Assembly: GCA_002470275.1 (NCBI GenBank)
Contig: DKNY01000008.1
Span: 22,145-86,144, forward strand
DNA length: 64,000 bases
Direction of reading: 5' to 3'
Source of the DNA: Gammaproteobacteria bacterium UBA7376
GTDB taxonomy: Bacteria > Pseudomonadota > Gammaproteobacteria > Pseudomonadales > Azotimanducaceae
The translations under genes and the position numbers were made by a program. Under the pieces are notes generated by a model. That model was given only the letters and a program-made list of their open reading frames with translations. It had not been told where the DNA came from and did no database searches. Below are positions 57,133 to 64,000 of the stretch, one piece after another (within the stretch, counting starts at the first letter, position 1; every line of letters begins with the position of its first letter).

Positions 57133-57777
57133 ATGTTTAGCCCCTGTAAAATAAAGGCGTTGCCCTTCCTAGCGCTCATTCTCTGTTTCGCGCCATCAGC
57201 AAATGCAGCGGATGCGAAGCAGGGAGCGAGTTTGTACCCGGTCTGCAGTGCCTGTCACGGCCCGAAGGGTTTAGGGAACCGCGCTATGTTGGGTCCAAAG
57301 CTGGCAGGGCAAGATGCGGACTATCTCCTGGCCCAGCTCCGTCTCTTCCAAAGTGGCGCCAGGGGTTCGGCCCAGGGAGACGCACAGGGACGTCAGATGG
57401 CAGCCATGTCGAAAGGGCCCCAACTTTCTTCAGATCAGGCGCTTGAGGACCTGGTTGCTTACATTGGGACGTTTCCCAACCAGGCGGTGCCCACGAGCGT
57501 TGAGGGTGACAAGGATCGAGGAAAGGGTCTCTATCAAACCTGTGCCGCTTGCCACGGTGACCGTGCCCAGGGGTTATCGCAAATGGCCGGTCCCCGTCTC
57601 CAGGGCCAACATGACTGGTATTTGCTCTCTCAGTTGAAAAAGTACCGGGCGGGACAGCGCGGCTATGCCGCGGATCACCATGCCGGGCGTCAGATGCGCT
57701 CGATGATGGGTGTGCTTGCAAAAGAAGCGGATTACATTGATGTGGTGGCCTACATCAATACGCTGTCTCAGGAATGA
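57133..57777 (+). CDS. Diheme cytochrome c4-like protein
   Basis: A 214-residue periplasmic cytochrome with a signal peptide (ALPFLALILCFAPSANA) and two heme sites, Cys38-x-x-Cys41-His42 and Cys137-x-x-Cys140-His141. GPKLAGQDADYLLAQLRLFQSG and GPRLQGQHDWYLLSQLKKYRAG are the two repeated segments. It is a paralogue of the c4 gene at 43137 and lies near a PQQ-type dehydrogenase, for which it is a plausible electron acceptor. The ATG at 57133 has GGGAG upstream. Its stop overlaps the next start (ATGA). Confidence 0.92.
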   Translation: MFSPCKIKALPFLALILCFAPSANAADAKQGASLYPVCSACHGPKGLGNRAMLGPKLAGQDADYLLAQLRLFQSGARGSAQGDAQGRQMAAMSKGPQLSSDQALEDLVAYIGTFPNQAVPTSVEGDKDRGKGLYQTCAACHGDRAQGLSQMAGPRLQGQHDWYLLSQLKKYRAGQRGYAADHHAGRQMRSMMGVLAKEADYIDVVAYINTLSQE

Positions 57778-58844
57778 CGGGACGTTTAACAGTTGACCTC
57801 AACGCCCTGGCGCAAAACTATCGAACGCTGGCGGCATTAGACCAAGGTCCCTGCAGCGCCGTAATCAAGGCTGACGCCTATGGGTTGGGTATGTCGCCTG
57901 TGGCCCGCCGCCTTTGGTCTGTCGGCTGTCGGCATTTTTTCGTCGCCTTTGTGGAAGAGGGGGTGCAGCTGCGTCGTGAGCTGCCTGATGCAGAGATATT
58001 CGTGCTTGAAGGGGTGCATCCGGATGCGCTGCAGGCCATGCGCGCTTATCGGCTCACCCCGGTTTTGAATACGGTTGGCCAGTGCGATCTTTGGTCCGAT
58101 GGGGATCTGCCCGCAGCCTTACATATCGATACGGGGATGACCCGCCTGGGCCTGCCTGTGGAAACGGATCCCGGGTCGCTGCCCAGGCTCAACCTGAAGT
58201 ATTTGATGACGCATTTAGCGCGCGCGGATGAATTCAGCAATTTTCATACTCAAGCTCAGGTCGATGCGTTCTCCAGCGCCTTCGCGCGGTTTCAAGTGGC
58301 TTACCCGGAAATTGGCTTGAGCATAAACAATTCGGCAGCGCTGCTGTCCACTGACCTAGGCACGCCTTTGCCCGTCGCCCTCCATCGCCCTGGTATAGCG
58401 CTGTATGGCAGTCATCCTGGACCCATTTCCGAAGGAGGGGATAATTGCCTCCAAACGGTTGCGCTGCTCGAGGGGCGGGTCCTCCAGGTTAGAAGGGTAG
58501 AGGCCGGCACCGCGGTGGGGTATGGAGGCACCTACGTTACGCAACGCCCCGCTCGCTTGGCGACCATTAACGTTGGCTATGCCGATGGCGTGCCCCGGCT
58601 TCTCTCAAATGTGGGCTGCGTTTTTGCTCAACAGCGGCGATTGCCCATTGTTGGAAGGGTAAGCATGGACTCGATCCAGGTGGAGATCGGAACGCTTGAG
58701 CTGAGTGAAGGGGACTGGGTAGAGATATTCGGCCCCCATGTTCCGATTGACGAGGTGGCCGCTCAGTGTCAAACGATCTCATACGAAGTCCTGACGGGAT
58801 TGGGCCAGCGCCTGGAGCGGACCTATCTTGGCGATGGGGCTTAG
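57774..58844 (+). CDS. alr: Alanine racemase
   Basis: A 356-residue PLP enzyme interconverting L- and D-alanine for cell-wall synthesis. The PLP lysine lies in SAVIKADAYGLG, and the opposite catalytic tyrosine in INVGYADGVPR. MTHLARADE, NNSAALL, RPGIALYG and GRVSMDSIQVE complete the pattern. The length is usual for the short proteobacterial Alr. The ATG overlaps the cytochrome stop as ATGA, with AGGA just upstream, suggesting coupled translation with a respiratory gene. Confidence 0.96.
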   Translation: MTGRLTVDLNALAQNYRTLAALDQGPCSAVIKADAYGLGMSPVARRLWSVGCRHFFVAFVEEGVQLRRELPDAEIFVLEGVHPDALQAMRAYRLTPVLNTVGQCDLWSDGDLPAALHIDTGMTRLGLPVETDPGSLPRLNLKYLMTHLARADEFSNFHTQAQVDAFSSAFARFQVAYPEIGLSINNSAALLSTDLGTPLPVALHRPGIALYGSHPGPISEGGDNCLQTVALLEGRVLQVRRVEAGTAVGYGGTYVTQRPARLATINVGYADGVPRLLSNVGCVFAQQRRLPIVGRVSMDSIQVEIGTLELSEGDWVEIFGPHVPIDEVAAQCQTISYEVLTGLGQRLERTYLGDGA

Positions 58845-58884
58845 GTAATCGAGTGGGCATCAGCGGGCATTTAGGGGGAGGACA

Positions 58885-60528
58885 ATGGTGACAACGTTAA
58901 GGCCTGGAGGCATTTTCGTGGGCTTGGTGGTGCTGTTCACGGCACTGCTGCCGACTCAGGGGCTCGCTCAGTGCGCCAGTGATAAACCAAGCCTTCTCGG
59001 GGCTTTCCCTAAGGGGTGGGGTATCGACCCAACCGGCTCGCGCTTCGTGAATCCCCAGCACACCCAGATCAATGCTGGGAACGTTGGCCAACTCCAGCTC
59101 AAATGGGTGTATGGGTTCGCGTCGGACACCCAGCGTTCTTTTCCACTGGTGACGGAAGATACGGTATTCATAGGCGATGCAGGCCTCGGCCTTGTCGCCT
59201 TAGATCGGGCTAATGGCTGTGAGCGGTGGAGAAATACAGACGTGGGAGCCGATGTGGCCTCCGCCGTCCTGGCCAGGGAGACCGATGATGCGCTGATGCT
59301 CGTTATCGCCAGCCGTGAGGGTGGCATCTCGGCGGTGGACGCCCTGAGCGGCAGAACCCTTTGGGAGGCGGAAGTCGAGGATGAACCGGTGCCGTGGTAT
59401 TCCGGCTCTCCGCTGGTGGTAGGGGATCAAATCTTTGTGCCCATATCGAGTCAGGAAATAGCGCTGAGCATGAACCCCTTTTACGGCTGCTGTAAATCTA
59501 GTGGAGGAATGGCCGCGCTGGATGCGGACACCGGGGAACAGCTCTGGTATGCACCCACGATTAAAGAGGAACCTAAGGTCACTGGCCGGCACCTCGTCTT
59601 TGTTGAGAAATGGGGTCCCAGTGGCGCGCCGGTATGGAGCGCGCCCTCCTTTGACGCGGCTCGAGGGCTGCTCTTTTTTGGTACCGGAGAAAACTATACT
59701 GCCCCAGCGACGGAGACCAGCGATGCGATCATTGCGCTGGATGCCGGCACAGGAGAGCGGCGCTGGGTTCGCCAATTTACCGCTAACGATACTTTCAACA
59801 TGGGCTGTGTCATTGGCGGACCTAACTGTCCCGAGGATGCTGGCCCCGATCTGGACTTCGGGGCTCCACCGATCATCGCTACGACGCCCAGCGGGCGTGA
59901 TCTGGTTTTCGCTGGGCAAAAGTCGGGTGCTGTTTATGCTATGGACCCGGACACCGGAGACCTGGTTTGGAGCGCGCGCCCAGGTCGAGGGGGCTACCTC
60001 GGCGGAATACATTGGGGCATGGCAGCAGATGCTAAGCGCGGGATTCTCTATGTGCCAATCAGCGATCTCCCGGCAGGTCCCTATCCAGAGAACATACCTG
60101 GCGCGCCGGGCATGTTTGCGCTCGATATGGAGGATGGCACCATACTTTGGCATACGCCTAGGCCTGTTTTTGACGGGCAATTTTTTTGGCCAGGCCTTTC
60201 AGCCGGCATTGTGGCAGCGGAAGGAATGGTCTTGGCTGGCGGCCTAGATGGCATGATTTTGGCCTACCGAGCGACTGACGGTGAGGTGATCTGGTCCTTC
60301 GATTCGACGCGGACGTTCGGGTCGGTGAATGGCGTCAAGGCACAGGGTGCCAGCATCGATTCACATGGCCCGCTAATTGCCGGAGATGCGGTTATCGTCT
60401 CCTCTGGCTATGGCGGCCTTCAGATGAAGGGTGGCAACGCGCTGCTTTACTTCGAGCTTGCGTCGAACCCCGTGCCTGCCGATGCCCCTGCTAATGCGGG
60501 TGCCGCTGTTACTGCAGCGGGGCAGTAA
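58885..60528 (+). CDS. PQQ-type beta-propeller dehydrogenase (polyvinyl-alcohol dehydrogenase-like)
   Basis: A 547-residue secreted protein: signal peptide (GLVVLFTALLPTQGLAQ), then an eight-bladed propeller with repeated W-docking motifs (GGMAALDADTGEQLWY, SGAVYAMDPDTGDLVWS, DGMILAYRATDGEVIWS). Vicinal Cys202-Cys203 in YGCCKSSGG matches the disulfide that stacks on PQQ. Unlike characterised PVA dehydrogenases it has no N-terminal cytochrome domain, so a separate cytochrome is needed; the c4-like gene two genes upstream could serve. ATG at 58885 with GGGGAGGA upstream. No pqq synthesis genes are in the window. Confidence 0.83.
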   Translation: MVTTLRPGGIFVGLVVLFTALLPTQGLAQCASDKPSLLGAFPKGWGIDPTGSRFVNPQHTQINAGNVGQLQLKWVYGFASDTQRSFPLVTEDTVFIGDAGLGLVALDRANGCERWRNTDVGADVASAVLARETDDALMLVIASREGGISAVDALSGRTLWEAEVEDEPVPWYSGSPLVVGDQIFVPISSQEIALSMNPFYGCCKSSGGMAALDADTGEQLWYAPTIKEEPKVTGRHLVFVEKWGPSGAPVWSAPSFDAARGLLFFGTGENYTAPATETSDAIIALDAGTGERRWVRQFTANDTFNMGCVIGGPNCPEDAGPDLDFGAPPIIATTPSGRDLVFAGQKSGAVYAMDPDTGDLVWSARPGRGGYLGGIHWGMAADAKRGILYVPISDLPAGPYPENIPGAPGMFALDMEDGTILWHTPRPVFDGQFFWPGLSAGIVAAEGMVLAGGLDGMILAYRATDGEVIWSFDSTRTFGSVNGVKAQGASIDSHGPLIAGDAVIVSSGYGGLQMKGGNALLYFELASNPVPADAPANAGAAVTAAGQ

Positions 60529-60974
60529 TGCGGCCTCATCAAGGCTTGCTTGGTCGCAGGCTGCTTGCCGCGCTCATCGATTTTTTTCTCGTGCCCACAG
60601 CGGCCATGATGATCATGTTGGTCACAGGGGTTATGGAGGGGCCGGAAGCTTACGCAAACGGCGTTCCATGGCTCAGAATTTTACTGCTTGGCGTTGCGGG
60701 TTATGTGTTGACCAACGGCTGGTTGCTATGGCGCAGGGGCCAGACCGTGGGGAAATGGTTGCTAGACATTAAAATCGTCCAAATGGATGACCCCGACGCA
60801 CGACCTCCGTTGTGGAAACTTGTTGGGGTTCGGGCGTTGTTTTTTGGTTTCCCCCATGCTGCTTTGATTGGGAGTTGGTATTTGGTGCTGCTGGACGTCC
60901 TGCCGATCTTCTGGTCGTCTCGCCGCTGCCTGCATGATGTTGCGGCAGGCACCCAGGTGGTGAGGCGGGGCTAA
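60528..60974 (+). CDS. RDD-family membrane protein
   Basis: A 148-residue inner-membrane protein with three to four hydrophobic segments. The RDD hallmark is met by the Arg near the start (GRRLLAALIDFFLVP) with the Asp, and by RRGQTVGKWLLDIKIV and CLHDVAAGTQVV. The role is not established; some RDD proteins exchange sodium or protons. Its ATG overlaps the dehydrogenase stop (TAATG), so they are co-expressed. It converges on the carbonic anhydrase gene with a four-base overlap. Confidence 0.85.
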   Translation: MRPHQGLLGRRLLAALIDFFLVPTAAMMIMLVTGVMEGPEAYANGVPWLRILLLGVAGYVLTNGWLLWRRGQTVGKWLLDIKIVQMDDPDARPPLWKLVGVRALFFGFPHAALIGSWYLVLLDVLPIFWSSRRCLHDVAAGTQVVRRG

Positions 60975-61606
60975 CCTGGGCCAGAGGCAACCATATTTTG
61001 TGCCGCGAGCCGATCACTGATCGGAGAACAAAGGCGGTTGAGACGTCCATCCGCTAGCGTGTAGAACCAACCATGCAGCGTCAGGTCTTGCTGACGCGCC
61101 CAGGCGTCCTGGACGGTAGGCGTATCCGCCAAATTCGCCAGCTGATGTCGCACGCTATGTTGGCACATGCCGTTCAGTGCTTGATCGTTGTTTAAGCTAG
61201 CGACCTGTTCGCGGTACGCCGCCCAGAGGTCCCGGATAGGCGCGAGCCATTGGTCGATGACGCCGGTTGTGCCACCCTGCATGGCTGCATTGATGCCACC
61301 GCAGCGCTCATGGCCGCAGACGATGATGTGGTTTACCTTCAGGGCCTCGACGGCGTACTGGATCACGCTCATGCAGCTGGGGTCATTTGGCTTGATAAGG
61401 TTTGCAATATTTCGGTGAACGAAAATGTCGCCAGGAAGCTGGTTAGTGATCATCGTTTCCGGCACGCGGCTGTCTGAACAGCCAATCCACAAGACGGATG
61501 GACTTTGACCGAGGGCAAGTTCGGCAAAGAGCCCCGACTGCTCAACTGCAATACGCTCCGCCCAAAGGCGATTGTGTTCAAGCAAGTCGTCCGGTTGCTT
61601 TGCCAA
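60971..61606 (-). CDS. Beta-carbonic anhydrase
   Basis: A 211-residue zinc enzyme hydrating CO2. The zinc ligands are Cys43, His99 and Cys102 (GCSDSRVPE and CGHERCGG), with the Asp45-Arg47 dyad. DIFVHRNIANLI is also conserved, and the length matches E. coli Can (220). The start is TTG at 61606, supported by GAGG nine bases upstream; there is no ATG option. It probably supplies bicarbonate for carboxylations. The divergent promoter region to the acyl-CoA dehydrogenase is about 110 bases. Confidence 0.95.
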   Translation of the reverse strand: MAKQPDDLLEHNRLWAERIAVEQSGLFAELALGQSPSVLWIGCSDSRVPETMITNQLPGDIFVHRNIANLIKPNDPSCMSVIQYAVEALKVNHIIVCGHERCGGINAAMQGGTTGVIDQWLAPIRDLWAAYREQVASLNNDQALNGMCQHSVRHQLANLADTPTVQDAWARQQDLTLHGWFYTLADGRLNRLCSPISDRLAAQNMVASGPG

Positions 61607-61716
61607 ATCTAATACCTCGCAAATTTCAAGAAGTGCTGGGCCGGGAACCTTCGTGGATGGCCCATGCCGAAGTTAATTAGGCTATCATTTTTCTTACTAG
61701 ATATTCGGGGGTGGGT

Positions 61717-62886
61717 ATGGGTTTGATACCAGATTTTGACTTTGGTCTTGGAGAAACCGTCGCCCAGCTGCGGGAGAGCGTTGCGTCTTTCTGCAGCAAG
61801 GAGATAGCGCCGTTAGCGCATGAAATTGATCGAAGCAACTCCTTCCCCCGAGCGCTTTGGCCCAGGCTGGGAGAGTTGGGCATTTTAGGAATGACGGTAG
61901 ACGCAGAGTACGGCGGCGTTGATCTGGGTTATCTGGCTCACACGGTGGTGATGGAAGAGATTAGCCGCGCCTCTGCGGCGGTGGGTCTTTCCTACGGCGC
62001 GCATTCCAATCTTTGCGTCAACCAAATCCAGCGATTTGGGACCCCAGAGCAGAGACAAGCTTACCTGCCCAAGCTGGTATCAGGCACGTTCTTGGGTGCG
62101 CTGGCCATGAGCGAACCGGGTTCCGGCTCAGACGTTGTGAGCATGGGGTTACGTGCCCGCCCTGACGGTGATAATTACATACTGAACGGCACCAAAATGT
62201 GGATTACCAACGGCCCGGGTGCGGATGTGCTCGTGGTTTATGCAACCGTGGATCCTGAACTCGGCAGCAAGGGGATCACGGCCTTTCTTATCGAGAAGGA
62301 TATGGCGGGGTTCAGCACGGGTCAGAAATTGGACAAGTTGGGCATGCGCGGATCGGATACCGCGGAGCTGATCTTCGAGGATTGCAGGGTACCCAGAGTG
62401 CAGATGCTTGGCGGCGTCGGTGAGGGGGTTCGTATTTTGATGAGTGGGCTGGATTTTGAGCGAGTGGTGCTAGCAGGCGGCCCCCTAGGGATCATGCGAT
62501 CCTGCCTGGACCTGGTGATGCCCTATATCCACGAACGTCAACAGTTCGGTCGCCCAATCGGTGAGTTTCAGTTTATGCAGGGGAAAATAGCGGACATGTA
62601 TACCGAGACCAACGCTGCTCGCTCCTACGTGTATGCGGTCGCGGCTGCCTGCGACGCAGGGAGGACCACGCGGTTCGATGCAGCAGGCTGCATCCTCTAT
62701 GCCGCGGAGCGGGCAACCCAGCATGCTCTGCAGGCGATCCAGGCGCTGGGCGGAAACGGCTATATCAATGACTACCCTGCGGCCCGACTGTTACGTGACG
62801 CAAAGCTGTACGAGATCGGGGCAGGCACCAGCGAAATTAGACGGATGTTAATCGGCCGAGAGTTATTCGACGCAACTCATGCCTAG
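61717..62886 (+). CDS. Isovaleryl-CoA dehydrogenase
   Basis: A 389-residue FAD acyl-CoA dehydrogenase of leucine degradation. The FAD/substrate loops [13 protein letters not shown] and [15 protein letters not shown] are seen. The catalytic base is Glu248 in [17 protein letters not shown], the isovaleryl-CoA dehydrogenase position rather than the later Glu of medium-chain enzymes. The C-terminal [32 protein letters not shown] is typical. ATG at 61717 has a GGGGGTGG run upstream. The usual partners (liuB, liuC, liuD) are not next to it here. Confidence 0.92.
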   Translation: MGLIPDFDFGLGETVAQLRESVASFCSKEIAPLAHEIDRSNSFPRALWPRLGELGILGMTVDAEYGGVDLGYLAHTVVMEEISRASAAVGLSYGAHSNLCVNQIQRFGTPEQRQAYLPKLVSGTFLGALAMSEPGSGSDVVSMGLRARPDGDNYILNGTKMWITNGPGADVLVVYATVDPELGSKGITAFLIEKDMAGFSTGQKLDKLGMRGSDTAELIFEDCRVPRVQMLGGVGEGVRILMSGLDFERVVLAGGPLGIMRSCLDLVMPYIHERQQFGRPIGEFQFMQGKIADMYTETNAARSYVYAVAAACDAGRTTRFDAAGCILYAAERATQHALQAIQALGGNGYINDYPAARLLRDAKLYEIGAGTSEIRRMLIGRELFDATHA

Positions 62887-62981
62887 AGATATAGTATGTC
62901 GGCCCGTGAAGCCGTTTTTAGTGGCGGCTGACAAAGCTTTTTCCGTGACGTCGAGTCAGTAACACAGCACAAGGAGACATC

Positions 62982-63392
62982 GTGCAGGCAAAATCATTGG
63001 TATTTGTGGCAGCTCTAGCTTTCGTCGGCGTCTTTGCCCATGCGGTACCGCCGGGCACGAAGAGCGATATAGATCAACGGCTCCAGCCTATGGGAATGGT
63101 CAATAGGGCGGCAGCCGTCGACGAGTCCCTGGTTCAAGTTGCGGCAGCGCCACTTTCGGGTGAAGACGTCTACGGTCAATACTGCGCTGTCTGCCATGCT
63201 GGTGGAGTTGGCGGTGCTCCGTTGTTTGCGGATCAGCAGGTTTGGGCGCCTCGAATCGCAAAGGGGATGGAAGTCTTGATGGACAGCACGCTTAATGGGA
63301 TCAACGCTATGCCTGCTCGGGGCACCTGCATGAGCTGCTCCGACGAAGACCTCGGTGCCGCCATGACGTACATGCTTGAGGCTGCAGAGTAG
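62982..63392 (+). CDS. Cytochrome c5-type monoheme cytochrome
   Basis: A 136-residue periplasmic cytochrome. After the signal peptide (LVFVAALAFVGVFAHA) there is a polar, charged 35-residue extension, then Cys68-Ala-Val-Cys71-His72. Met110 in GINAMPARG is the sixth ligand and Cys116/Cys119 (CMSC) the c5-specific disulfide. Start is GTG at 62982 with AAGGAGA upstream. A hairpin follows the gene. Confidence 0.92.
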   Translation: MQAKSLVFVAALAFVGVFAHAVPPGTKSDIDQRLQPMGMVNRAAAVDESLVQVAAAPLSGEDVYGQYCAVCHAGGVGGAPLFADQQVWAPRIAKGMEVLMDSTLNGINAMPARGTCMSCSDEDLGAAMTYMLEAAE

Positions 63393-63410
63393 CGCACTAT
63401 ACTGAGGCCA

Positions 63411-63429
63411 GCGCACCGCCTTGGTGCGC
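63411..63429. repeat. GC-rich hairpin after cytochrome c5
   Basis: GCGCACC (63411-63417) and GGTGCGC (63423-63429) form a perfect seven-base stem with a five-base loop. No U-tract follows, so it is at best a weak or factor-assisted terminator. Confidence 0.5.
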
Positions 63430-63641
63430 GAGCCTTCTCAAAACTCCATCAAATAGAGCACCTCGCGTGGTGCCGTTTTCTAACAAAAAATCCAAAACCC
63501 CTTAAATTTCAGTCTCTTAGGCCTGGCAGAGACCAACGTGGCCTCTTATTTGCATCAAGTGGCGTAGTCGAGCTGATTCGCCCGCTTCGCGTGGGTAGCT
63601 GGCTCTTCAAGCTAAACGATTCTAATAAGTCAGGAGAGACT

Positions 63642-64000
63642 ATGAAAATAATGGCAAAAGCACTCGCATTGGCGTCGCTGCTTTCCGCTTCGATGTTCGC
63701 GACTACGACAGCAGTTGCGGAGGTGTCCTACAACGTTGGGTACGTATCGGAGTACTACTACCGTGGCATCATGCAGAAAAATTCATCAGCCAGTGCTGGA
63801 GTTGATTTCGAGCAAGACGGCATGTACGTCGGTGCTTGGACCGCGGACGTTGGTGAAGGCTTAGAGTATGACCTGTACGCTGGATATGGCATGGACGTCG
63901 GTGAAGTGTCTCTCGGCATCGGGTTTACTGGCTACTACTACACGGACGACTGGGACGAGACTTACCAAGAGGTCAATCTTTCAGCCGGTTATGGTCCAGT
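63642..64000 (+). CDS. TorF-family putative porin, N-terminus (partial)
   Basis: The first 119 codons of an outer-membrane protein that runs off the right edge. The ATG at 63642 is preceded by AGGAGAG. A signal peptide (MAKALALASLLSASMFATTTAVAE) precedes VSYNVGYVSEYYYRGIMQKNSSAS, the hallmark opening of the TorF/Gcw_chp porin-like family. Alternating aromatic and acidic residues (DDWDETYQEVNLSAGYG) fit beta-barrel strands. The substrate is unknown. Confidence 0.88.
   Translation, partial: MKIMAKALALASLLSASMFATTTAVAEVSYNVGYVSEYYYRGIMQKNSSASAGVDFEQDGMYVGAWTADVGEGLEYDLYAGYGMDVGEVSLGIGFTGYYYTDDWDETYQEVNLSAGYGP

Noticed and set aside
59200-60180. 326-codon antisense frame inside the PQQ-type dehydrogenase
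   Set aside because: Composition follows the sense gene's codon bias, no motif, no ribosome-binding site.
59501-60247. 248-codon frame overlapping the PQQ-type dehydrogenase on the same strand
   Set aside because: Wrong frame; Arg/Ser-rich sequence without family motifs.

Overview
The window looks like the replication-origin region of a gammaproteobacterial chromosome plus about 45 kb of its right flank. The evidence is gene order: on the minus strand rpmH-rnpA-yidD-yidC-mnmE-mnmG-rsmG-parA-parB-atpI-atpB-atpE-atpF, on the plus strand dnaA-dnaN-recF-gyrB, and between them a 770-base AT-rich spacer with DnaA boxes. This is the Pseudomonas-type oriC arrangement. The parS palindromes (TGTTCCACGTGGAACA, twice in recF) are also of the Pseudomonas kind. 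The cox cluster carries the gammaproteobacterial extras (DUF2909 protein, SURF1, an SCO-like protein, CtaA, CtaB, SCO1). Together with c4/c5 cytochromes, an isovaleryl-CoA dehydrogenase, a TorF-type porin and an LLM oxidoreductase, I infer an aerobic, probably marine, heterotrophic gammaproteobacterium; I cannot name the genus.

Layout. 1-10229 (minus strand): start of the ATP synthase operon, chromosome partitioning (parAB), ribosome and tRNA modification (rsmG, mnmG, mnmE), membrane insertion (yidC, yidD), rnpA, rpmH. 10230-10999: oriC, with an AT-rich tract, DnaA boxes and four exact-period 23-nt degenerate direct repeats. 11000-17071: dnaA, dnaN, recF (with two embedded parS sites), gyrB. 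17112-27759: tag, a lipid A-type acyltransferase, then a convergent minus-strand block def-fmt-rsmB-trkA-trkH that is translationally coupled in places, and a plus-strand block dprA-purE-tsaC-aroE plus a zinc-ribbon protein. 27859-39123: a promoter, coxB-coxA-ctaG-coxC, a terminator, then cytochrome oxidase assembly and heme A synthesis (SURF1, SCO-like, ctaA, ctaB, sco1) running directly into the ergothioneine genes egtB-egtD.

39120-44887: DUF2782 protein, polA, engB, cytochrome c4, dsbA (with an unusual CIHC site), arfB. 45097-57033 is the least conventional part: a secreted two-domain enzyme joining a pectinacetylesterase-like hydrolase to a B3-type metallo-beta-lactamase fold, a secreted protein of unknown function overlapping it, TesB, an LLM-family oxidoreductase, an M20 peptidase, a class C beta-lactamase-family hydrolase, a multi-span membrane protein facing a CDP-alcohol phosphatidyltransferase, a split-barrel-like lipoprotein, an SDR-type protein and an esterase. 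57133-64000: a diheme cytochrome, alanine racemase, a PQQ-type beta-propeller dehydrogenase with a vicinal Cys pair, an RDD membrane protein, beta-carbonic anhydrase, isovaleryl-CoA dehydrogenase, cytochrome c5 and the start of a TorF-type porin.

I saw no tRNA, rRNA, CRISPR array, insertion sequence or prophage gene. The most original items are the esterase/metallo-beta-lactamase fusion with its overlapping partner, the 23-nt repeat array at oriC, and a probable non-ATG (ATT) start for rsmG. No computation or database search was run; all assignments rest on reading motifs, lengths and context.
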